Made by a program: the position numbers and the translations under genes
In this document: positions 52,308 through 62,328 of the stretch, piece by piece
Layout: the number at the start of each line of letters is the position of its first letter
Numbering within the stretch: the stretch's first letter is position 1
The notes under the pieces: generated by a model
Databases searched by the model: none
Seen by the model: the letters and a program-made list of their open reading frames with translations, nothing else
What the model was told of the DNA's origin: nothing
Assembly: GCF_002080455.1 (NCBI RefSeq)
Contig: NZ_CP020555.1
Span: 5,430,501 to 5,494,500 of the forward strand
DNA length: 64,000 nt
From: Streptomyces sp. Sge12
GTDB taxonomy: Bacteria; Actinomycetota; Actinomycetes; Streptomycetales; Streptomycetaceae
Reading direction: 5' to 3'

Positions 52308-53769
52308 TGCCTTCCCGGGCCGGCTCCCGGACCGGCGCGAAGAGGATCTTCGACGTGCCCGGGTCGGCCTGCGCCAGCCGGACCCGGATCCGGTCGCCCA
52401 GCGGCAGCGCGGCCCCGGTGGACTCGACGCGGCCGACCACCGCCGGATCCTCCAGGTGGACCGTGCCCACGAGCGGCTCCCGGTCCCTGACATCGATGAC
52501 CGTGGCCTCGAAGGTCTCCCCGACCCGGTCCTTCAGCACGGCGGCCTCGACGAGGTCCACGGACTCCCGCTCCACCGTGTTCGCCAGCCGCGTGCCCTGC
52601 GCCATCTCGTCCGGGAGCGCCGGGAGCGCGGCCATCACCCAGTCCGGCGGCTCGGTCCCGGCCGCCGCCGCCACGCACAGCTCGCCGGCGTACCGGTCGA
52701 CGAGGCGGCGCAGCGGCGCCGTGCAGTGCGTGTACGGGGCGGCCACCGCGGCATGGATCGCCGGGTCGGGGCTCTCGCCGCCGGTGAAGGCGGTGTAGCC
52801 CGCGCCGCGCAGCAGGGCCGTGCACTCCTGGAGGAAGGCGGCGTGGGCGGGGCGGTGCGGGTCGAGGGAGCGCACGAGTTCGGCGTACGGGACGTGGTGC
52901 GGCCAGTCGATCCGCAGGGCCTTCGCCGTCCGGCGCAGCCTGCCGACCGCGCCGTCGGGGGCGCTGGGCAGGGTGCGCAGGATGCCCGAGCCCGTGGCCA
53001 GCATCAGATCGGCCGCGGCCATGCCGGTCATCAGGGAGAGCTGCGCGTTCCAGCCGTCGGCGGGCAGCGGGGCGCGGTAGGCGAGGGCGTACGTGCCGTC
53101 GCGCTCGACGACCTCCTGCTCGGGCACGTTGAGGGAGATACCGCCGCGGGCCGCTTCCAGGGCTTCGCGGAGCCGGCCGATGTCCTTCAGGAGGGCGAGC
53201 GGCTCCTCCGCCGTGCCGGTGTCGATGGCTTTCTGGACGCCGTCGTAGTCGAGTTTGGCCCGGCTGCGGATCAGTGCGCGGCGGACGTCGACGGTCTCCA
53301 CCCGGCCGTCGGGGTCCAGGTCGAACCGCCACACCAGCGCCGGGCGGACCTGGTCGGGCAACAGGCTCGCCGCACCCTCGGACAGGACGGCCGGGTGCAG
53401 CGGGATCCTCTCGTCGGGGAAGTAGAGGGTGGTCACGCGGCGGTGCGCCTCGGCGTCGATCGGGCCGCCGGGGGTGACGAAGGCGGCGACGTCGGCGATG
53501 GCGTAGCGGACGGTGTAGCCGCCGCCGGAGCGCTTCGCGAGGTGCATGGCCTGGTCGAGGTCGACGGAGTCCGGCGGGTCGATCGTGAAGAAGGGGATGT
53601 CGGTGCTGTCCAGGTCCGGGAGCCGGGGGTGCGCCGCCGCGTGCTCGGCCTCCGCGAGGACCGCCGCGGGGAAGGCCTGCGGTACCTCCAGCTTCGTCCG
53701 CAGTTCACGCAGCGCGGCCCGCAGAGCAGCCCCGTCTGCGCCGGTCATGTGCATCTGACGGCGTGGCAT
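52270..53769 (-). CDS. RNB domain ribonuclease
   Basis: 499 residues. RNB catalytic core: T-I-D-P-P-D-S-V-D-L-D-Q-A acidic cluster, Y-A-I-A-D-V-A-A-F-V, L-S-L-M-T-G-M-A-A, Y-T-H-C-T-A-P-L-R-R-L-V-D-R and a C-terminal S1-like region. It is a 3'-5' exoribonuclease of the RNase II/R class, lacking long N-terminal cold-shock domains. The last residues (R-Q-D-P-E-E-T-A) are encoded by the end of the CTAG repeat element, so the normal C-terminus was replaced by element sequence. Confidence 0.9.
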   Translation of the reverse strand: MPRRQMHMTGADGAALRAALRELRTKLEVPQAFPAAVLAEAEHAAAHPRLPDLDSTDIPFFTIDPPDSVDLDQAMHLAKRSGGGYTVRYAIADVAAFVTPGGPIDAEAHRRVTTLYFPDERIPLHPAVLSEGAASLLPDQVRPALVWRFDLDPDGRVETVDVRRALIRSRAKLDYDGVQKAIDTGTAEEPLALLKDIGRLREALEAARGGISLNVPEQEVVERDGTYALAYRAPLPADGWNAQLSLMTGMAAADLMLATGSGILRTLPSAPDGAVGRLRRTAKALRIDWPHHVPYAELVRSLDPHRPAHAAFLQECTALLRGAGYTAFTGGESPDPAIHAAVAAPYTHCTAPLRRLVDRYAGELCVAAAAGTEPPDWVMAALPALPDEMAQGTRLANTVERESVDLVEAAVLKDRVGETFEATVIDVRDREPLVGTVHLEDPAVVGRVESTGAALPLGDRIRVRLAQADPGTSKILFAPVREPAREGTGRARQDPEETA

Positions 53770-53881
53770 GCGTCGAGCGTAGGTGGGGTGGGCCCGGACG
53801 GCACGGCGAGCGGGTGCCGCGGACGTCTACCCTGGCTCGGGGGCCGCACCCCCTGCGATGTCGTACCGAAGGAGATCCACC

Positions 53882-54685
53882 GTGCTCGTGCTGCTGCCGC
53901 CGTCCGAAGGAAAGGCCGCCGGCGGCTCCGGCGCACCCCTGAAGCCGGAGACGCTGTCGCTGCCCGGTCTCGCCCCGGCCCGTGCGGCGGTGCTGGAGGA
54001 GCTGGTCGAGCTGTGCGCGGCGGACGAGCCGAAGGCGCGCGAGGTGCTGGGCCTGAGCGAGGGACTGCGCGGCGAGGTCGCCAAGAACGTGGAGCTGCGC
54101 ACGGCGGGAGCCCGTCCGGCGGGCGAGATCTACACGGGCGTGCTCTACGACGCGCTCGGCCTGGCCGACCTGCCGGCGGCGGCACGGGCCCTGGCGCAGG
54201 ACGCGCTGCTCGTCTTCTCGGGGCTGTGGGGTGCGGTCCGGATCACCGACGCGATCCCCTCGTACCGCTGCTCGATGGGGGTGAAGCTGCCCGGGCTGGG
54301 CGCGCTCGGCGCGTACTGGCGGGGTCCGATGGCGCAGGTCATGCCGGAGGCGGCCGGGGACGGGCTGGTGCTGGACCTGCGGTCGGCGGCGTACGGGGCC
54401 GCGTGGAAGCCGAAGGGTGAGGTGGCGGGGCGGACCGCGAGCGTCCGGGTGCTGCACTCGCAGCTGGTGGACGGGGTGGAGAAGCGGTCGGTGGTGAGCC
54501 ACTTCAACAAGGCGACGAAGGGGCGGCTGGTACGGGACCTGCTGCTGGCGGGGGCCGTGCCGGGCGGGCCCGCGGAGCTGGTCACGGCCCTGCGGGACCT
54601 GGGGTACGTCGTCGAGGCCGAGGCCCCCGCGAAGGCGGCGAAGGCCTGGTCCCTCGACGTGGTCGTGACGCAGATCCACCACTGA
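53882..54685 (+). CDS. yaaA: peroxide stress protein YaaA (DUF328)
   Basis: 267 residues, begins V-L-V-L-L-P-P-S-E-G-K, with later Y-T-G-V-L-Y-D-A-L, F-S-G-L-W-G-A-V-R-I-T-D-A-I-P and H-F-N-K-A-T-K-G-R-L-V-R typical of YaaA, which lowers free iron damage during peroxide stress. GTG 53882 is preferred for the AAGGAG site and homology; the upstream extension is spurious. Confidence 0.88.
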   Translation: MLVLLPPSEGKAAGGSGAPLKPETLSLPGLAPARAAVLEELVELCAADEPKAREVLGLSEGLRGEVAKNVELRTAGARPAGEIYTGVLYDALGLADLPAAARALAQDALLVFSGLWGAVRITDAIPSYRCSMGVKLPGLGALGAYWRGPMAQVMPEAAGDGLVLDLRSAAYGAAWKPKGEVAGRTASVRVLHSQLVDGVEKRSVVSHFNKATKGRLVRDLLLAGAVPGGPAELVTALRDLGYVVEAEAPAKAAKAWSLDVVVTQIHH

Positions 54686-54699
54686 CGCGCCGTACCGGC

Positions 54700-54735
54700 G
54701 GCTCCGCCCCCGCACCCCCGAGGCCGGGCGGAGCC
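54700..54735. terminator. bidirectional hairpin between yaaA and the prim-pol-like gene
   Basis: Perfect arms GGCTCCGCCC / GGGCGGAGCC with a ~16-nt loop between convergent stops. Confidence 0.6.
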
Positions 54736-55485
54736 CTACTGGCCCAGGGGCCAGGCGACCACGGCCGGGGTCGGATTCGCGGTACCCGCGTACGCGGCGC
54801 AGGCGTCCGTCAGGGTTTCCAGGAGGGTGAGCGGGTCCGGGAGGGTGTGCTCGATACCGCGGATCCAGGTCACCGCCTGGTCACCGGGCAGGGCCGCCGG
54901 CGGGACCAGGACGTAGCTGCCGCGGCAGTGCCAGCGCAGGCCCGGGTGTTCGTCCATCGTCTCGGGGTGGCAGTCCAGCGCGCACGGCCACCACTCGTCC
55001 TCGTCCTCGGGGGTGCCGCGGGTGGCGGTGAAGAAGAGCATCCGGGCCTGGTCGCCGGTGCCGCCCGATTCGGCGACGGGGCCGACCTCGATCCCGGCCT
55101 CCAGCAGCCGGGCCAGGGCGTCGGCGCCGGCCTCCAGCGGGACGTCGAGGACGTCGTGGACCATGCCGGTCGCGGTGATGAAGTTGGCCAGGGGCTCATT
55201 GCGCGCCCAGCGCTCGACCTGTGCGCGGTCGGTGGTCGACTGGGTCTGCCAGGCGAAGGAGACGGGGTGCCGTGCGGGCGTCGGACAGCCGATCCGGTCG
55301 CACGAACATCGGTAACCGGCGGGATGGGCGGCGGGGGCGAGCGGCAGGCCCGCGGCGGCGAAGGCCAGGAGGAGCGCTTCGCGCTCCGCTCCGGGGTCCT
55401 CGGCGGTGGGTTTCTGCCGCCGGCGCAGCCACTGGGAAATCCTGCTCTGCTCGCCGCGTTTGACGCGGCCGGACTCAGACCCCAT
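54736..55485 (-). CDS. prim-pol-like protein (bifunctional DNA primase/polymerase N-terminal), degenerate
   Basis: 249 residues. The start (A-L-L-L-A-F-A-A-A-G-L-P-L-A-P) and cysteine cluster (R-C-S-C-D-R-I-G-C-P-T-P-A-R-H-P) match the actinobacterial prim-pol N-terminal family, as does F-I-T-A-T-G. However, the catalytic D-x-D expected of active prim-pol enzymes (typically V-L-D-x-D) reads V-L-D-V-P, so it is probably not an active primase. No helicase or plasmid replication genes adjoin. Confidence 0.75.
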   Translation of the reverse strand: MGSESGRVKRGEQSRISQWLRRRQKPTAEDPGAEREALLLAFAAAGLPLAPAAHPAGYRCSCDRIGCPTPARHPVSFAWQTQSTTDRAQVERWARNEPLANFITATGMVHDVLDVPLEAGADALARLLEAGIEVGPVAESGGTGDQARMLFFTATRGTPEDEDEWWPCALDCHPETMDEHPGLRWHCRGSYVLVPPAALPGDQAVTWIRGIEHTLPDPLTLLETLTDACAAYAGTANPTPAVVAWPLGQ

Positions 55486-55655
55486 CTATCCCCTCACCTC
55501 ACCGTATCCCCGGCGGACCAACCCATGGTCCCACCATCCTGAGCCCCGGGTGACCGGTCTCGACGACCGGGGGGTTGGAGAGGGGCGGCCGAAAACCCGT
55601 ACAAAACCATAGAATCAGGCCAAATCCTCTCGGCCGGTTCCCGGCCACCGGCCCG

Positions 55656-56267
55656 TCAGCGGGCGGTGACGTTGGCCACCCCGCCGAGCACCCGGTCCAC
55701 CAGCGCGTCGGTGTACGCGTGCGTCAGGGGCGCGGTGCGCAGCAGCCAGCGGTAGGTGAGCGGCCCCAGCAGCATCTCCACCGTCAGCCGCAGGTCGGTG
55801 TCCGGTGCGAGCTGGCCGGCCTCGCGGGCGGTGTGCAACCGCGCCTCGTACAGGGCGAGCTGGGGCTCCAGCAGCTGCTCGGTGAAGCGGGCGCCGAGCT
55901 CCGGGTCGGTGGCGCCGGCCGCCGTCAGGGCGCGCGCGGGGGCGTCGTACTTCTCGTCGTTGAACTCGTCGACCGTCGCCCGCAGGACGTGCTTCAGGTC
56001 GGCCGCGAGGTCCCCGGTGTCGGGGAAGCCGGTCCACTCGGCCTCCGTCTCCGCGTCCCCGGCCAGGGCCAGCGAGGCGTCGAGGAGGACGGCTGCCTTC
56101 GACGGCCACCAGCGGTAGATGGTCTGCTTGCCGACGCCCGCGCGGGCGGCGATGGCCTCGATGGTCAGCTTGTTGTAGCCGACCTCCCCGACGAGCGCGA
56201 GCGCGGCGTCGAGGATGGCGCGCCGGGAGCGGTCGCTGCGGCGGGTGGCGTCAGGGGTCTTGGGCAT
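55656..56267 (-). CDS. TetR family transcriptional regulator
   Basis: 203 residues with an N-terminal TetR HTH (D-A-A-L-A-L-V-G-E-V-G-Y-N-K-L-T-I-E-A-I-A-A-R-A-G-V-G-K-Q-T-I-Y-R-W-W-P-S-K-A). Ligand unknown. Divergent from ddaH, with a perfect palindrome between them (56286), so it probably controls itself and perhaps the dimethylargininase. Confidence 0.88.
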   Translation of the reverse strand: MPKTPDATRRSDRSRRAILDAALALVGEVGYNKLTIEAIAARAGVGKQTIYRWWPSKAAVLLDASLALAGDAETEAEWTGFPDTGDLAADLKHVLRATVDEFNDEKYDAPARALTAAGATDPELGARFTEQLLEPQLALYEARLHTAREAGQLAPDTDLRLTVEMLLGPLTYRWLLRTAPLTHAYTDALVDRVLGGVANVTAR

Positions 56268-56285
56268 GGCCCGAAACTACCAAAG

Positions 56286-56297
56286 CGAGACGTCTCG
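56286..56297. promoter_or_regulatory. TetR-type operator palindrome
   Basis: CGAGACGTCTCG is a perfect 12-bp palindrome inside a wider AAGCGAGACGTCTCGTCTTT, 19 bp upstream of the TetR start and followed by an unusually AT-rich stretch. Confidence 0.65.
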
Positions 56298-56411
56298 TCT
56301 TTCCATAGGTTTGCTTAAACCACCCAATCAGTTCACTGTGCTGTCCTGGTGGAGGAGAGACGATTCTCTCCAGCACTCGCCCAGAGTCGTGAAAGTCGTG
56401 AGGAGCCTTCT

Positions 56412-57221
56412 TTGCGCAGAGACGCCACACCCCGGCGCTACCTGATGTGCCCACCCGCACACTTCAAGGTCACGTACTCCATCAATCCGTGGATGGATCC
56501 CACGAAACCGGTGGACCTGCCCCTCGCACTGGCCCAGTGGGAGGACCTGAGGGACCGCTACCGCGCCCTCGGGCACATCGTCGAGACCCTCGAACCCGAA
56601 CCCGCGCTGCCCGACATGGTCTTCGCGGCGAACGGCGCGCTCGTCGTCGACGGCCGGGTCCTCGGGGCCCGGTTCGCCTACCCGGAACGGGCCGCCGAGG
56701 CCGAGATCCACCTCGACTGGTTCCGTGCCAACGGCTACACCGAGATCCACGAGCCGTCCCACGTCAACGAGGGCGAGGGGGACTTCGCGGTCACCGACGG
56801 CTACATCCTGGCCGGCCGGGGCTTCCGCTCCAGCCCGCTCTCGCACGACGAGGCGCAGGAGTTCTTCGGCCGCCCGGTCATCGGCCTCGACCTGGTGGAT
56901 CCGCGCTACTACCACCTGGACACGGCGCTCAGCGTCCTCGACGGCGACGAGATCATGTACTACCCGGACGCCTTCTCGCCCGGCAGCCAGGGAGTGCTCA
57001 GGCGGCTCTTCCCGGACGCCCTGATCGCCGACGGCCGGGACGCTGCGGCCCTCGGCCTGAACGCCGTCTCCGACGGTCTGCACGTGCTGCTCCCGCAGGC
57101 GGCGACCGGGCTGCTGGCGCCGCTGCGGGACCGGGGGTTCGAGCCGGTCCCGATGGACCTGGGCGAGCTGCTCAAGGGCGGTGGCAGCGTGAAGTGCTGC
57201 ACCCAGGAGCTGCGCCCGTAG
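56412..57221 (+). CDS. ddaH: dimethylargininase / amidinotransferase
   Basis: 269 residues. It has the pentein fold: Y-L-M-C-P-P-A-H-F, D-M-V-F-A-A-N, G-E-G-D-F and catalytic Cys in V-K-C-C-T-Q-E-L-R, with L-N-A-V-S-D-G-L-H carrying the His. It hydrolyses methylated arginines to citrulline and methylamines, or serves arginine/ornithine interconversion. Start: TTG 56412, following GGAG; a rare codon, but homology begins here. Divergent from TetR. Confidence 0.86.
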   Translation: MRRDATPRRYLMCPPAHFKVTYSINPWMDPTKPVDLPLALAQWEDLRDRYRALGHIVETLEPEPALPDMVFAANGALVVDGRVLGARFAYPERAAEAEIHLDWFRANGYTEIHEPSHVNEGEGDFAVTDGYILAGRGFRSSPLSHDEAQEFFGRPVIGLDLVDPRYYHLDTALSVLDGDEIMYYPDAFSPGSQGVLRRLFPDALIADGRDAAALGLNAVSDGLHVLLPQAATGLLAPLRDRGFEPVPMDLGELLKGGGSVKCCTQELRP

Positions 57222-57227
57222 GGCCCG

Positions 57228-58226
57228 TTACGGCGCCGGGGGCCAGGCCCGGCCCCAGTCGACGTCCCGTGCGGCCTTGTAGAGGTCACCGTGGCGCTTG
57301 GTCACATTGACCCGCGTCAGGCCCGCTTCCGCGGGGCCGCACAGCTCCAGCAGGACGAGCCCCTTCCGGATCTGCGGCTTGCGCGTGATCCGGGAGGTGG
57401 CCGGCTCCGTGGGGAAGCGGGTCGCGGCGACGTAGCTGAACTTCTCGTCCTCGTAGGGGAGCGAACCGCCCTTGACCTGCCGGTGCAGGGAGGACCGGCT
57501 GACGCGTGCCGAGAAGTGGCACCAGTCCTGGCCGACCTGGATCGGGCAGGTCCCGTCGTGCGGGCACGGGGCGGCGACCCGCAGCCCGGCCCCGATCAGT
57601 TGGTCGCGGGCCTCCCGGATGCGCAGGTAGCCCTCCGGCGTGCCCGGCTCGATCAGCACCACGGCCTGCCCGGCCCGCGCCGCCTCGGCGACGACGGCCG
57701 TGCGCGCCTGCGGGGTCAGCTCGCCGAGTACGTACGACACCGTGACCAGGTCGGCCTCGGGGAGGCTCAGCCCCGCGCCGATGACGGCCCGCCGCCACGC
57801 GGCGCCGCGCAGCACCTCGGAGGTCGAGGCGGCCGCGAGCTCCCGGCCGAGGGCCAGCGCCGGTTCCGCCCAGTCCAGCACCGTGGTCTCCCGCGGGCCG
57901 TCCCAGGTGGCGTCCACGGCCCAGGTCGCGGCTCCCGTACCGCCGCCCACGTCCACGTGCGAGGCGGGTGACCAGTCGGGGGCCGCCTCGGCCAGCCCGT
58001 CGAGGGCGCTGCGGACGGCCTCGAAGGTGGCGGGCATCCGGTACGCCGCGTACGCCGCCACGTCGGAGCGGTCGCGCAGCACGGGCGCGTCGGTCGGGGT
58101 CTGCCCCCGGTAGCTGGCGATGAGCCGCTCGACGGCGGCCGAGGCCTGCTTCTTCGGGAGTCCGTCGAGCAGCCCGCCGAGGGTGCTGCGCAGGGTCTCG
58201 GCGGTGGTGGGGGCGGAGGCGTTCAC
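57228..58226 (-). CDS. Rsm22-type small-subunit rRNA methyltransferase-like protein
   Basis: 332 residues. A SAM domain ([15 protein letters not shown]) and a C-terminal cysteine motif (C-P-H-D-G-T-C-P-I ... W-C-H-F-S-A-R-V) of the Rsm22/METTL17 group, which in mitochondria binds an iron-sulphur cluster. It probably acts in ribosome assembly. Convergent with ddaH, 6 bp between stops. Confidence 0.88.
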   Translation of the reverse strand: MNASAPTTAETLRSTLGGLLDGLPKKQASAAVERLIASYRGQTPTDAPVLRDRSDVAAYAAYRMPATFEAVRSALDGLAEAAPDWSPASHVDVGGGTGAATWAVDATWDGPRETTVLDWAEPALALGRELAAASTSEVLRGAAWRRAVIGAGLSLPEADLVTVSYVLGELTPQARTAVVAEAARAGQAVVLIEPGTPEGYLRIREARDQLIGAGLRVAAPCPHDGTCPIQVGQDWCHFSARVSRSSLHRQVKGGSLPYEDEKFSYVAATRFPTEPATSRITRKPQIRKGLVLLELCGPAEAGLTRVNVTKRHGDLYKAARDVDWGRAWPPAP

Positions 58227-58265
58227 CTGCGAAGTTTACGCCGCGGCGGCTCCGCCCCCGACCCC

Positions 58266-58290
58266 GCGCCTCAAGCGCCGGCGACGCCGG
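58266..58290. repeat. degenerate copy of the dispersed CCTCAAACGCCGGCG repeat
   Basis: GCGCCTCAAGCGCCGGCGACG. It overlaps the 3' end of the MFS gene, whose last codons (S-G-V-A-G-A) come from it. Confidence 0.6.
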
Positions 58291-59584
58291 ATGCGGTGGG
58301 TGCGCTCTGCCAGGGGCGGCACAGGCCGAGGAAGGCGCTCACGGCGAGGAGGGCGCACACCAGTTGGACGACGGCCATCGGGACGGCCGTGTCCTCGCCC
58401 GCGATGCCCACCAGCGGCGAGGCGATCGCGCCGATCAGGAACGAGGACGTGCCGAGCAGCGCGGAGGCCGATCCGGCCGCGTGCGGGGTCCGCATCAGGG
58501 CCTGCGCGTTGGTGTTCGGCAGCACCACGCCCATGGCCGACATCAGGACGAACAGGGCGGCCGCGATCGGCGTCAGCCCGACCTCCCCGAACACCCCGGT
58601 CGACATCAGCAGCAGCGCCACCGCGGCGGCCGTGACGACCGCGAGCCCGACGGCCAGCACCTTGTCCAGGCGGACCCGGCCCACCAGCAGCTTGCCGTTG
58701 ATCTGGCCGACGAGGATCAGGCCGACGGAGTTGAGCCCGAAGAGCAGGGCGAAGGCCTGGGGCGAGGCCCCGTAGATCTCCTGCACCACGAACGGCGAGG
58801 CGGATATGTAGGAGAAGAGCACGGCGAAGGAGAAGCCGCCGGTCAGGGTGTAGCCGGCGAAGACGCGGTCGCCGAGCAGCCCGCGCATGGTCCGCAGGGC
58901 CGAGCCGACCCCGCCGGTGTGCCGCCGCTCGGGCGGGAGGGTCTCGCCGAGGCCGCGCCAGACCATCAGGGTGAGCACCGCGCCGACGACGGTCAGGACG
59001 AGGAAGACCCCGCGCCAGTCGGCGAAGCGCAGGACCTGGCCGCCGATCAGCGGGGCGATGATCGGGGCGGCCCCGGATATGAGCATCAGGGTGGAGAAGA
59101 ACCGGGCCATCTCGTCGCCGTCGTACAGGTCGCGTACGACGGCCCGTGCGATGACGATCGCGGCGGCGCCGGCCAGACCCTGGAGCAGCCGGAAGGAGAT
59201 CAGCAGCTCGGTGGTCGGGGCGAGCGCGCAGATCGCGGTGGCCAGGACGTAGACGACCATCCCGATGAGCAGCGGCCGGCGGCGGCCCCACTTGTCGCTC
59301 ATCGGGCCGATGACGAGCTGGCCCAGGGCCATGCCGGCGAGGCAGGCGGTGAGGGTGAGCTGAACGGTCGCGGCAGGGCTGTGCAGGGCGTCGGTGACCT
59401 GCGGCAGGGCCGGCAGGTACATGTCCATGGACAGCGGGGGGAGGGCGGTGAGCCCCCCGAGTACGAAGGTGACCAGCAGGCCCGTGCGGCGTGTGGCCTT
59501 CAGGGGTGTCGTGGCGGTGGGGGCGGAGGGCGAATCGGGCGACGAGTCGTGCGAGGGGGCCGTCGCGGGGCCTCTCTCCGACAT
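58271..59584 (-). CDS. Bcr/CflA family MFS drug efflux protein
   Basis: 437 residues, 12 membrane helices. D-M-Y-L-P-A-L-P early, [13 protein letters not shown] in loop 2-3 and R-A-V-V-R-D-L in helix 5 are typical of Bcr/CflA exporters. A ~30-residue Ser/Pro/Thr/Ala-rich cytoplasmic start precedes helix 1. ATG 59584 has GGAG 8 nt upstream; an ATG 21 bp earlier is less likely. Divergent from the SDR gene. Confidence 0.9.
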   Translation of the reverse strand: MSERGPATAPSHDSSPDSPSAPTATTPLKATRRTGLLVTFVLGGLTALPPLSMDMYLPALPQVTDALHSPAATVQLTLTACLAGMALGQLVIGPMSDKWGRRRPLLIGMVVYVLATAICALAPTTELLISFRLLQGLAGAAAIVIARAVVRDLYDGDEMARFFSTLMLISGAAPIIAPLIGGQVLRFADWRGVFLVLTVVGAVLTLMVWRGLGETLPPERRHTGGVGSALRTMRGLLGDRVFAGYTLTGGFSFAVLFSYISASPFVVQEIYGASPQAFALLFGLNSVGLILVGQINGKLLVGRVRLDKVLAVGLAVVTAAAVALLLMSTGVFGEVGLTPIAAALFVLMSAMGVVLPNTNAQALMRTPHAAGSASALLGTSSFLIGAIASPLVGIAGEDTAVPMAVVQLVCALLAVSAFLGLCRPWQSAPTASGVAGA

Positions 59585-59692
59585 GCGGGACTCCAGTCTT
59601 CTCATCTGATCTACGCACCCCTGACCGACCCATGCTCTCAGCAATCGGAACGTCCGGGGAGCGGGGCGCCGTGTGACGTACCCTGCGGCCCC

Positions 59693-60454
59693 ATGGACGA
59701 AAGTACGAAGAAGATCGCCGTGGTCACCGGCGCCGGCTCCGGGATCGGCCGTTCCGTGGCGCTGACCCTGGCCGCCGCCGGCTGGGCCGTGGCCGTCGCC
59801 GGCCGCCGGACCGGACCGCTGGAGGAGACCGCCGAGGCCGCCGGTGCCGGCGCCGACGTGCTGTGCGTACGGGCAGACGTGAGCGACCCGGACGAGGTGA
59901 CTGCTCTGTTCGAGTCGGTCCGCGCCCGGTACGGGCGCCTCGACCTGCTCTTCAACAACGCGGGCACCTTCGGCCCCGGCGGGGTCCCGCTGGAGGACAT
60001 CACCTACGAGGCCTGGCGCTCGGTCGTCGACGTCAACCTGACCGGCGCCTTCCTGTGCGCCCAGGCCGCCTTCCGGCAGATGAAGCGGCAGGACCCGCAG
60101 GGCGGCCGCATCATCAACAACGGCTCCATCTCGGCTCACGTGCCCCGCCCGAACTCCATCGCCTACACCGCGACCAAGCACGCCATGACGGGCCTGACCA
60201 AGTCCCTGTCGCTGGACGGGCGGCCGTACCGGATCGCCTGCGGCCAGATCGACATCGGCAACGCGGCGACCGAGATGACCGAGCGGATGCAGACCGGCAT
60301 CCTCCAGGCCAACGGGCAGCTGGCCGTCGAGCCGGTGATGGACGCCGCCGACGTGGCCCGCACCGTCCTGCACATGGCGGAGCTCCCGCTGGAGGCGAAC
60401 GTGCAGTTCGCGACGGTGATGGCGACCTCGATGCCGTACATCGGCCGCGGCTGA
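59693..60454 (+). CDS. SDR family oxidoreductase
   Basis: 253 residues: G-A-G-S-G-I-G cofactor motif, F-N-N-A-G, N-G-S-I-S and Y-T-A-T-K-H-A catalytic set of classical SDRs. Substrate unknown. 86 bp before the PhzF gene, so possibly in one transcript with it. Confidence 0.87.
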   Translation: MDESTKKIAVVTGAGSGIGRSVALTLAAAGWAVAVAGRRTGPLEETAEAAGAGADVLCVRADVSDPDEVTALFESVRARYGRLDLLFNNAGTFGPGGVPLEDITYEAWRSVVDVNLTGAFLCAQAAFRQMKRQDPQGGRIINNGSISAHVPRPNSIAYTATKHAMTGLTKSLSLDGRPYRIACGQIDIGNAATEMTERMQTGILQANGQLAVEPVMDAADVARTVLHMAELPLEANVQFATVMATSMPYIGRG

Positions 60455-60543
60455 GACCGCAGTCGGCGGTGCGTCCGGCGGTGCGTCCGAGAGCGCGGCC
60501 GACGGCCGGGAATGGCGCACGGGCGCCCGGGGTTGAGCCGGTC

Positions 60544-61404
60544 ATGACGACCGAAGTGCTGCGTTACACCGCCTTCTCCCACGACCCGGACGGCGGCAAC
60601 CCCGCCGGGGTCGTGCTCGACGCCACAGGCCTGGACGAGCACGCCATGCTGGAGATCGCCGCCGGGCTGGGCTACAGCGAGACGGCCTTCCTGACCGCCC
60701 CGCCCGAGGGCTTCGGCGCGCAGGAGGGCCGGGCCTTCACCGTGCGCTACTTCAGCCCCAAGGCGGAGGTCCCCTTCTGCGGGCACGCGACCGTGGCCAC
60801 GGCCGTCGCGCTGGCCGAGCGGATCGGACCGGGGGAGATCCTCCTCGCCACCCGCGCCGGCACCGTACCGGTGTCCGTCACCTCCGAGGACGGGCAGCTG
60901 CGGGCCACGCTCACCAGCGTCGAGCCGCACACCGAGGAGATCGGCGCGGCGGACCTCGCCGAAGCACTGGCCGCCCTGGACTGGCCCGAGGCCGACCTCG
61001 ACCCGGAGATCCCGCCCGCGATCGCCTACGCCGGGGCCCGGCACCTCGTGCTCGGCGCCCGCACCCGGGCCCGGCTCGCGGACCTCGCCTACGACTTCGC
61101 CCGGCTGGAGGCCCTGATGCGCCGTCTGGACCTCACCACGGTCCAGCTGGTGCACCGGGCCGGCCCGACGGAGTTCCACGTACGCGACCCCTTCCCGGTG
61201 GGCGGCGTGGTCGAGGACCCCGCCACGGGAGCCGCCGCGGCCGCCTTCGGCGCGTACGCCCGCGAGCGCGGCCTGGTCCCGGCGGACGCCGTGCTCACCC
61301 TCCACCAGGGCGCCGACATGGGCCGCCCCGGGCTGCTCACCGTGGAACTGCGCGCCGGTGACCCCCGGGTCAGGGTGGGCGGCGCGGGAGTCCGCATCCC
61401 CTGA
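60544..61404 (+). CDS. PhzF family isomerase-like protein
   Basis: 286 residues: F-S-x-D-P-D-G-G-N-P-A-G-V-V, the catalytic Glu46 in G-Y-S-E-T-A-F-L, F-S-P-K-A-E-V-P-F-C-G-H-A-T and D-P-A-T-G-A-A-A-A-A-F-G. The family includes diaminopimelate-epimerase-fold isomerases such as phenazine PhzF; no other phenazine gene is present, so the substrate is unknown. Confidence 0.88.
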   Translation: MTTEVLRYTAFSHDPDGGNPAGVVLDATGLDEHAMLEIAAGLGYSETAFLTAPPEGFGAQEGRAFTVRYFSPKAEVPFCGHATVATAVALAERIGPGEILLATRAGTVPVSVTSEDGQLRATLTSVEPHTEEIGAADLAEALAALDWPEADLDPEIPPAIAYAGARHLVLGARTRARLADLAYDFARLEALMRRLDLTTVQLVHRAGPTEFHVRDPFPVGGVVEDPATGAAAAAFGAYARERGLVPADAVLTLHQGADMGRPGLLTVELRAGDPRVRVGGAGVRIP

Positions 61405-61411
61405 GCGACCC

Positions 61412-61444
61412 CGGGACCGCCGGCAGGCTGTGCTGGCGGTCCCG
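61412..61444. terminator. hairpin between phzF-like gene and efeU
   Basis: GGGACCGCC ... GGCGGTCCC arms around a 14-nt loop between convergent stops. Confidence 0.65.
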
Positions 61445-62302
61445 TCAGCCGGCGGGCGCGGAGTCCGAGTCGGCGGTCGGCCGCTTCGGCGCGGGCGCCG
61501 GGCGGCCGCGGTCCACGAGGAACAGCGTCAGCACGGGGACCAGGTACAGCAGCCACACCGTGAGCTGGAGGACGGTGGGGTCCGGCTGGAAGTTGAAGAC
61601 GCCCTTGAGCAGGGTCCCGTACCAGCTGTCCGGCGGGATCGCCCCGCTGATGTCGAAGGCCCTGTTGCCCAGGCCGCCCAGGAAGCGGGCCTCCTGGAGG
61701 TCGTGGACCCCGTACGCGAGCACGCCCGCGGCGACGACCACCAGCATGGCGCCGGTCCACCGGAAGAACTTCGCCAGATTGATCTTCAGGGTGCCCCGGT
61801 AGAAGAGGTATCCGAGCACGATCGCCGTGGCGATGCCCAGCAGCACCCCGATCAGCGGCGCCGAGGAACCCTCGCCGCTTGCCCGTACCGACGCCCACAC
61901 GAACAGCGCCGTCTCCAGGCCCTCACGGCCGACGGCCAGGAAGGCGGTGGCGACCAGCGCCCCGGTGCCCATGGCGAGCGCCGTGTCGAGCCTGCCGTGC
62001 AGATCGGCCTTCAGATGGCGCGCGGTGCGCTTCATCCAGAAGACCATCCACGTCACCAGACCCACCGAAATGATCGACAGGGTGCCGCCGAGCAGCTCCT
62101 GCGCCTCGAAGGTCAGCTCCTGGGTGCCGAATTCGAGCATCGCGCCGAAGGCGAGCGAGATCCCGCAGGCGATCGCGATGCCCAGCCACACGGGACGCAG
62201 GGCGTCCCTGCGCCCGGTCTTCACCAGGTACGCGACGAGGATGCAGACGACCAGGCTGGCCTCCAGCCCCTCGCGCAGGCCGATCAGATAGTTGCCGAAC
62301 AC
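61445..62302 (-). CDS. efeU: FTR1 family iron permease EfeU
   Basis: 285 residues, seven membrane helices. R-E-G-L-E-A-S near the start and R-E-G-L-E-T-A in the fourth helix are the two R-E-x-x-E iron-transport motifs. It imports iron across the membrane. GTG 62302 has GGAGAGGA upstream. Last gene of the efeOBU operon read leftward. Confidence 0.93.
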   Translation of the reverse strand: MFGNYLIGLREGLEASLVVCILVAYLVKTGRRDALRPVWLGIAIACGISLAFGAMLEFGTQELTFEAQELLGGTLSIISVGLVTWMVFWMKRTARHLKADLHGRLDTALAMGTGALVATAFLAVGREGLETALFVWASVRASGEGSSAPLIGVLLGIATAIVLGYLFYRGTLKINLAKFFRWTGAMLVVVAAGVLAYGVHDLQEARFLGGLGNRAFDISGAIPPDSWYGTLLKGVFNFQPDPTVLQLTVWLLYLVPVLTLFLVDRGRPAPAPKRPTADSDSAPAG

Positions 62303-62328
62303 GGCGGTGGTTCCTCTCCGGCGGGGAC

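Noticed and set aside
60544-61404. Phenazine biosynthesis locus
   Set aside because: Only a PhzF-family gene is present; no phzA/B/D/E/G neighbours.
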